From: CAYJRR01 sp964372275 [NCBI: uncultured bacterium]
GTDB taxonomy: Bacteria > CAYJRR01
Assembly (NCBI GenBank): GCA_964372275.1
Contig: CAYJRR010000018.1
Coordinates: 4,044 to 47,411, forward strand
DNA length: 43,368 bases
Reading direction: 5' to 3'
Part shown: one piece after another, positions 41,090-43,368 of the stretch
Layout of the letters: every line of letters starts with the position of its first letter
How positions within the stretch are numbered: the stretch's first letter is position 1
Notes under the pieces: model-generated
Told to the model about the DNA's origin: nothing
Databases searched by the model: none
The model's input: only the letters and a program-made list of their open reading frames with translations
Made by a program: the position numbers and the translations under genes

Positions 41090-43368
41090 CGATGGCGGCG
41101 GCGCGACCGCATCGCGGCGAGCGAGATGCCGGCGAGGATCGCGGCGAGCGTCCCTCTCGCGGTCACCGCCCCCGGCCGCGCCAGCGCGGCGCGGCACCCG
41201 AACAGGCCCTTCGACTCCTTCTCCTTCGCGACCGACAGCGTCACGGTCACGGGATCGGAGGTGACGAACCCGTCGGACACCTGGTACTCGAACGTCTCGA
41301 CGCCGTCGAACCCTTCGTCGGGCGTGTAGGTGAACGAGCCGTCGTCGTCAAGCTCGAGCGTGCCGTTGTTGACGTCGTCGACCAGCAGGGCACGGAGCTC
41401 GTCGACGTCGTCGTCGGTGTCGAGGTCGTTGGCAAGAACCCCGTCCTCCTCGTCGACCGACAGCTCGGATCCGGCCTCGTAGTCGTATTCGTCCTCTTTC
41501 CCGACCGGGGGCTCGTCGACCACCACCTGGAAGCTGGCGACGGTGGTGTTCTGTCCGCCGTCGGCCGTTCCACCGTTGTCGACCAGGGTCAGGCTGATCG
41601 TCGCCGAGCCGCTCTCGTTCGAGGCGGGGGTGAACCGAAGCGTCGAGGTCGACCCGCTGACGGCGTCGACCGACAGGCTCTGCACGATCGTGGAGCTGCT
41701 GGCGGAAGCGGTGATCGACACCGTTTGGCCGGACTCCCCTCCGGCGGTGATGCCAGTCAGCGGCAGGGTCTGCGGACCGGCATCGCGTCCGAAGACGACG
41801 TCCTCGACCGGATCGAGCGTCGGCGGCCGATTCGACAGCGTCACGCGCCCCCACCAGGTCCCCCACCGGTCGATTCCACTGCTCGGCGCCGCGGCGTACT
41901 CCAGCACCGTCCACAGGTCGACGTCGTTCGTCGGATCGACGACGGCGCTGCTGTAGTCCCCCCATCGGTTGCGCCCGGAGCCGTAGTCCTTGTCGTACTT
42001 GGCCTCGCCGCCCTTCAGCGTGACCTCGCCGCGCATCGTGCTCGCCGCGTCGCTACCGGCGCGAAACGCGTAGTTGGCGCTGGGGAACTGCCCCGCACCG
42101 AAGCGGGTGTATCCGACCAACGCGTCGTCCAACCGGTTCACCGCGATCGCCGGGAAGGCGTAGAAGAGGTTCCCGGTGCCGTCGTCGATACGACCGAACT
42201 GGTTCACGGTGCCGCCGTCGGCAATGTTCGCAGCCGGTGTCGCCTGGACCCACTGCACGGCGCTTCGGGTGGGGGCCGATGCCGGGAGGAAGACGGTGTG
42301 GGCGAACCAGAGCTTCCCGTTCCGGTAGACCAGGTTCTGGGTGCGCGAGTCGTTGTTCTGGATCTTTCGCGACGAACCCATCTGCGGCGCGAAGTCGGCG
42401 CTCCCGGGGTAGTCGCTCCACTCGTCGGCGTGAACGAGGAACCCGCCGGCGGTCAGCGTCTCGCTGCCGACCGCGCCCGAGATGGTGAAGAGTCGATGGT
42501 AGCCCTGGCCGCTCGAATTCCCGTTGTAGGTCTGCGCAAGGTAGATCTTGTCGAGGGTGTTGTCGTAGGTGATCGCCGGGACGATCGTCCCTCCGATCGT
42601 GGTGTTGTAGATGCGCGTGTGCGTGGCACCGACGTTGGCGTAGAGGTCGGCCTTCTTGAAGACCCAGAAGGCGGCCCCTTGGAAGGCGTCGTTGGAGACG
42701 GCGAACATGTTCATGTTCACCACGATCCAGTCCTTGTTGAAGCCGAGGCTGGGGTAGTCGGCCCAGGCGACGTTGCCGGAATCGGCGTCGACCTTGAAGA
42801 GGTTCCACGTTCCGGTCGGATCGGTCGTCTGCGAGACGCCGATCAGAACCGCCGAGTTGGCGGAGCGCGCCGCATCGCACGCGGTGAAGATCCAGCGCTG
42901 GCCGAAAGGGTCGTAGAGGACCTTGGGATCGAACGCCGCGGTTGCAACGGACGACCAGAATCCGTTGAGGGTCGTCCGGCTCATCGAGGAACCGGTCCGA
43001 CTCTGGATCCGGACCTCGGAGTTGAGCACCGTCATCACGTGGTTCGGTCCGACGGCGCCGTGCGTGTCGGGCGGGATCCGAACGTCGATGTCGTCGAGCG
43101 CCTGGAACGAGGTCGCCGGTTGCGGGGAGTTGACCGAGCCCATGAACGACGGGATCGGCCGGGAGACGACGCGCGGGTGCACCACGCGCGCGGTCACGCT
43201 CGCGGGATCGGGGAGGAGGATCGGCGTCGAAAGCCGATCGAGCGGACGCTCGCGCCTCGGCGGCCCCGCGAGGTCGGCGCGCTCTCCGAATCGCACCTGC
43301 ACCCCGGCGGTCGCGGTTCCGTGCGTGATCTGACTGCCGGCGGACGGATCGAACGTGCTGCATCCGAC
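41086..43368 (-). CDS. Large secreted protein with Cadherin/VCBS-type domain and C-terminal sorting tail (5' end outside window)
   Basis: The reading frame stays open to the window edge, so the gene is incomplete at its 5' end; 760 residues are visible. The first ~480 residues are a repeat-rich beta fold, possibly a propeller (HGAVGPNHVMTVLNS, VLYDPFGQRWIFTA, GVSQTTDPTGTWNLFKVDAD, AITYDNTLDKIYLAQTYN, FPAIAVNRLDDALVGYTRFG, WGDYSSAVVDP). An Ig-like stretch follows, then a cadherin/VCBS-type domain (EDEYDYEAGSELSVDE, GVLANDLDTDDD, GSFTYTPDEGFDG). The end is a Cys (KGLFGC), a hydrophobic helix (LAAILAGISLAAM) and RSRRRHR, like a sorting signal of MYXO-CTERM type. It is a likely surface or secreted protein. 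Confidence 0.75.
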   Translation of the reverse strand, partial: VGCSTFDPSAGSQITHGTATAGVQVRFGERADLAGPPRRERPLDRLSTPILLPDPASVTARVVHPRVVSRPIPSFMGSVNSPQPATSFQALDDIDVRIPPDTHGAVGPNHVMTVLNSEVRIQSRTGSSMSRTTLNGFWSSVATAAFDPKVLYDPFGQRWIFTACDAARSANSAVLIGVSQTTDPTGTWNLFKVDADSGNVAWADYPSLGFNKDWIVVNMNMFAVSNDAFQGAAFWVFKKADLYANVGATHTRIYNTTIGGTIVPAITYDNTLDKIYLAQTYNGNSSGQGYHRLFTISGAVGSETLTAGGFLVHADEWSDYPGSADFAPQMGSSRKIQNNDSRTQNLVYRNGKLWFAHTVFLPASAPTRSAVQWVQATPAANIADGGTVNQFGRIDDGTGNLFYAFPAIAVNRLDDALVGYTRFGAGQFPSANYAFRAGSDAASTMRGEVTLKGGEAKYDKDYGSGRNRWGDYSSAVVDPTNDVDLWTVLEYAAAPSSGIDRWGTWWGRVTLSNRPPTLDPVEDVVFGRDAGPQTLPLTGITAGGESGQTVSITASASSSTIVQSLSVDAVSGSTSTLRFTPASNESGSATISLTLVDNGGTADGGQNTTVASFQVVVDEPPVGKEDEYDYEAGSELSVDEEDGVLANDLDTDDDVDELRALLVDDVNNGTLELDDDGSFTYTPDEGFDGVETFEYQVSDGFVTSDPVTVTLSVAKEKESKGLFGCRAALARPGAVTARGTLAAILAGISLAAMRSRRRHR

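Overview
The window is very GC-rich, gene-dense bacterial chromosome. Coding strands have strong G/C third positions, and the only AT-rich stretches are short intergenic islands. The organism looks like a Deltaproteobacteria/Myxococcota-type or related uncultured Gram-negative lineage. The basis is a fused NuoCD, FadL-type outer-membrane barrels, lipoproteins, a Ser/Thr kinase with an HRDISPHN catalytic loop fused to an ATPase/TPR module, an MXAN_5187-like protein, a PocR-type sigma-54 activator, a lysine/alanine-rich histone H1-like protein and a myxosortase-like C-terminal tail. Phylum placement is an inference. There is no rRNA, IS element, phage gene or CRISPR array.

Layout. 1-3025 (minus strand): two tandem FadL/OmpP1-type outer-membrane proteins. 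3055-18974 (plus strand): respiratory complex I. nuoCD has its own promoter and is separated from nuoEFGHJKLMN by a 38-bp-arm palindrome, metF, a small membrane protein and two sister CBS-domain proteins. nuoA, nuoB and nuoI are not in the window. 19016-21785: a GNAT acetyltransferase, a membrane protein, an MXAN_5187-like coiled-coil protein and an AlkB-like oxygenase. 21775-25976: a zinc-ribbon/pseudokinase/FGE-domain membrane protein divergent from a PocR/sigma-54 activator. 26014-28333: a lipoprotein convergent with a GNA1162-like/CsgG lipoprotein operon. 28459-31288: thiolase, an NlpC/P60-type peptidase-like gene and a histone-like protein with a terminator. 31320-31467: an unassigned stretch with RNA-like folding. 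31552-35205: a 1217-residue kinase/ATPase/TPR regulator. 35504-43368: envelope and secreted proteins, including two diverged paralogues of a glycine-rich exported family I cannot name, a TPR protein, a YhfC-like intramembrane protease, tRNA-Leu(GAG), a HETAH-motif protein and a large secreted protein cut by the window edge.

How the parts relate. The Nuo proteins form the NADH-oxidising and proton-pumping parts of complex I, and the CBS proteins may sense adenine nucleotides next to it. Two general architectural features recur. Several good sigma-70-like promoters place the -10 box only 9-12 nt before the start codon, which implies leaderless or almost leaderless mRNAs. All five convergent gene pairs overlap at their stop codons. 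The least explained content is the glycine-rich paralogue pair with its AT-rich upstream islands and the candidate structured RNA.
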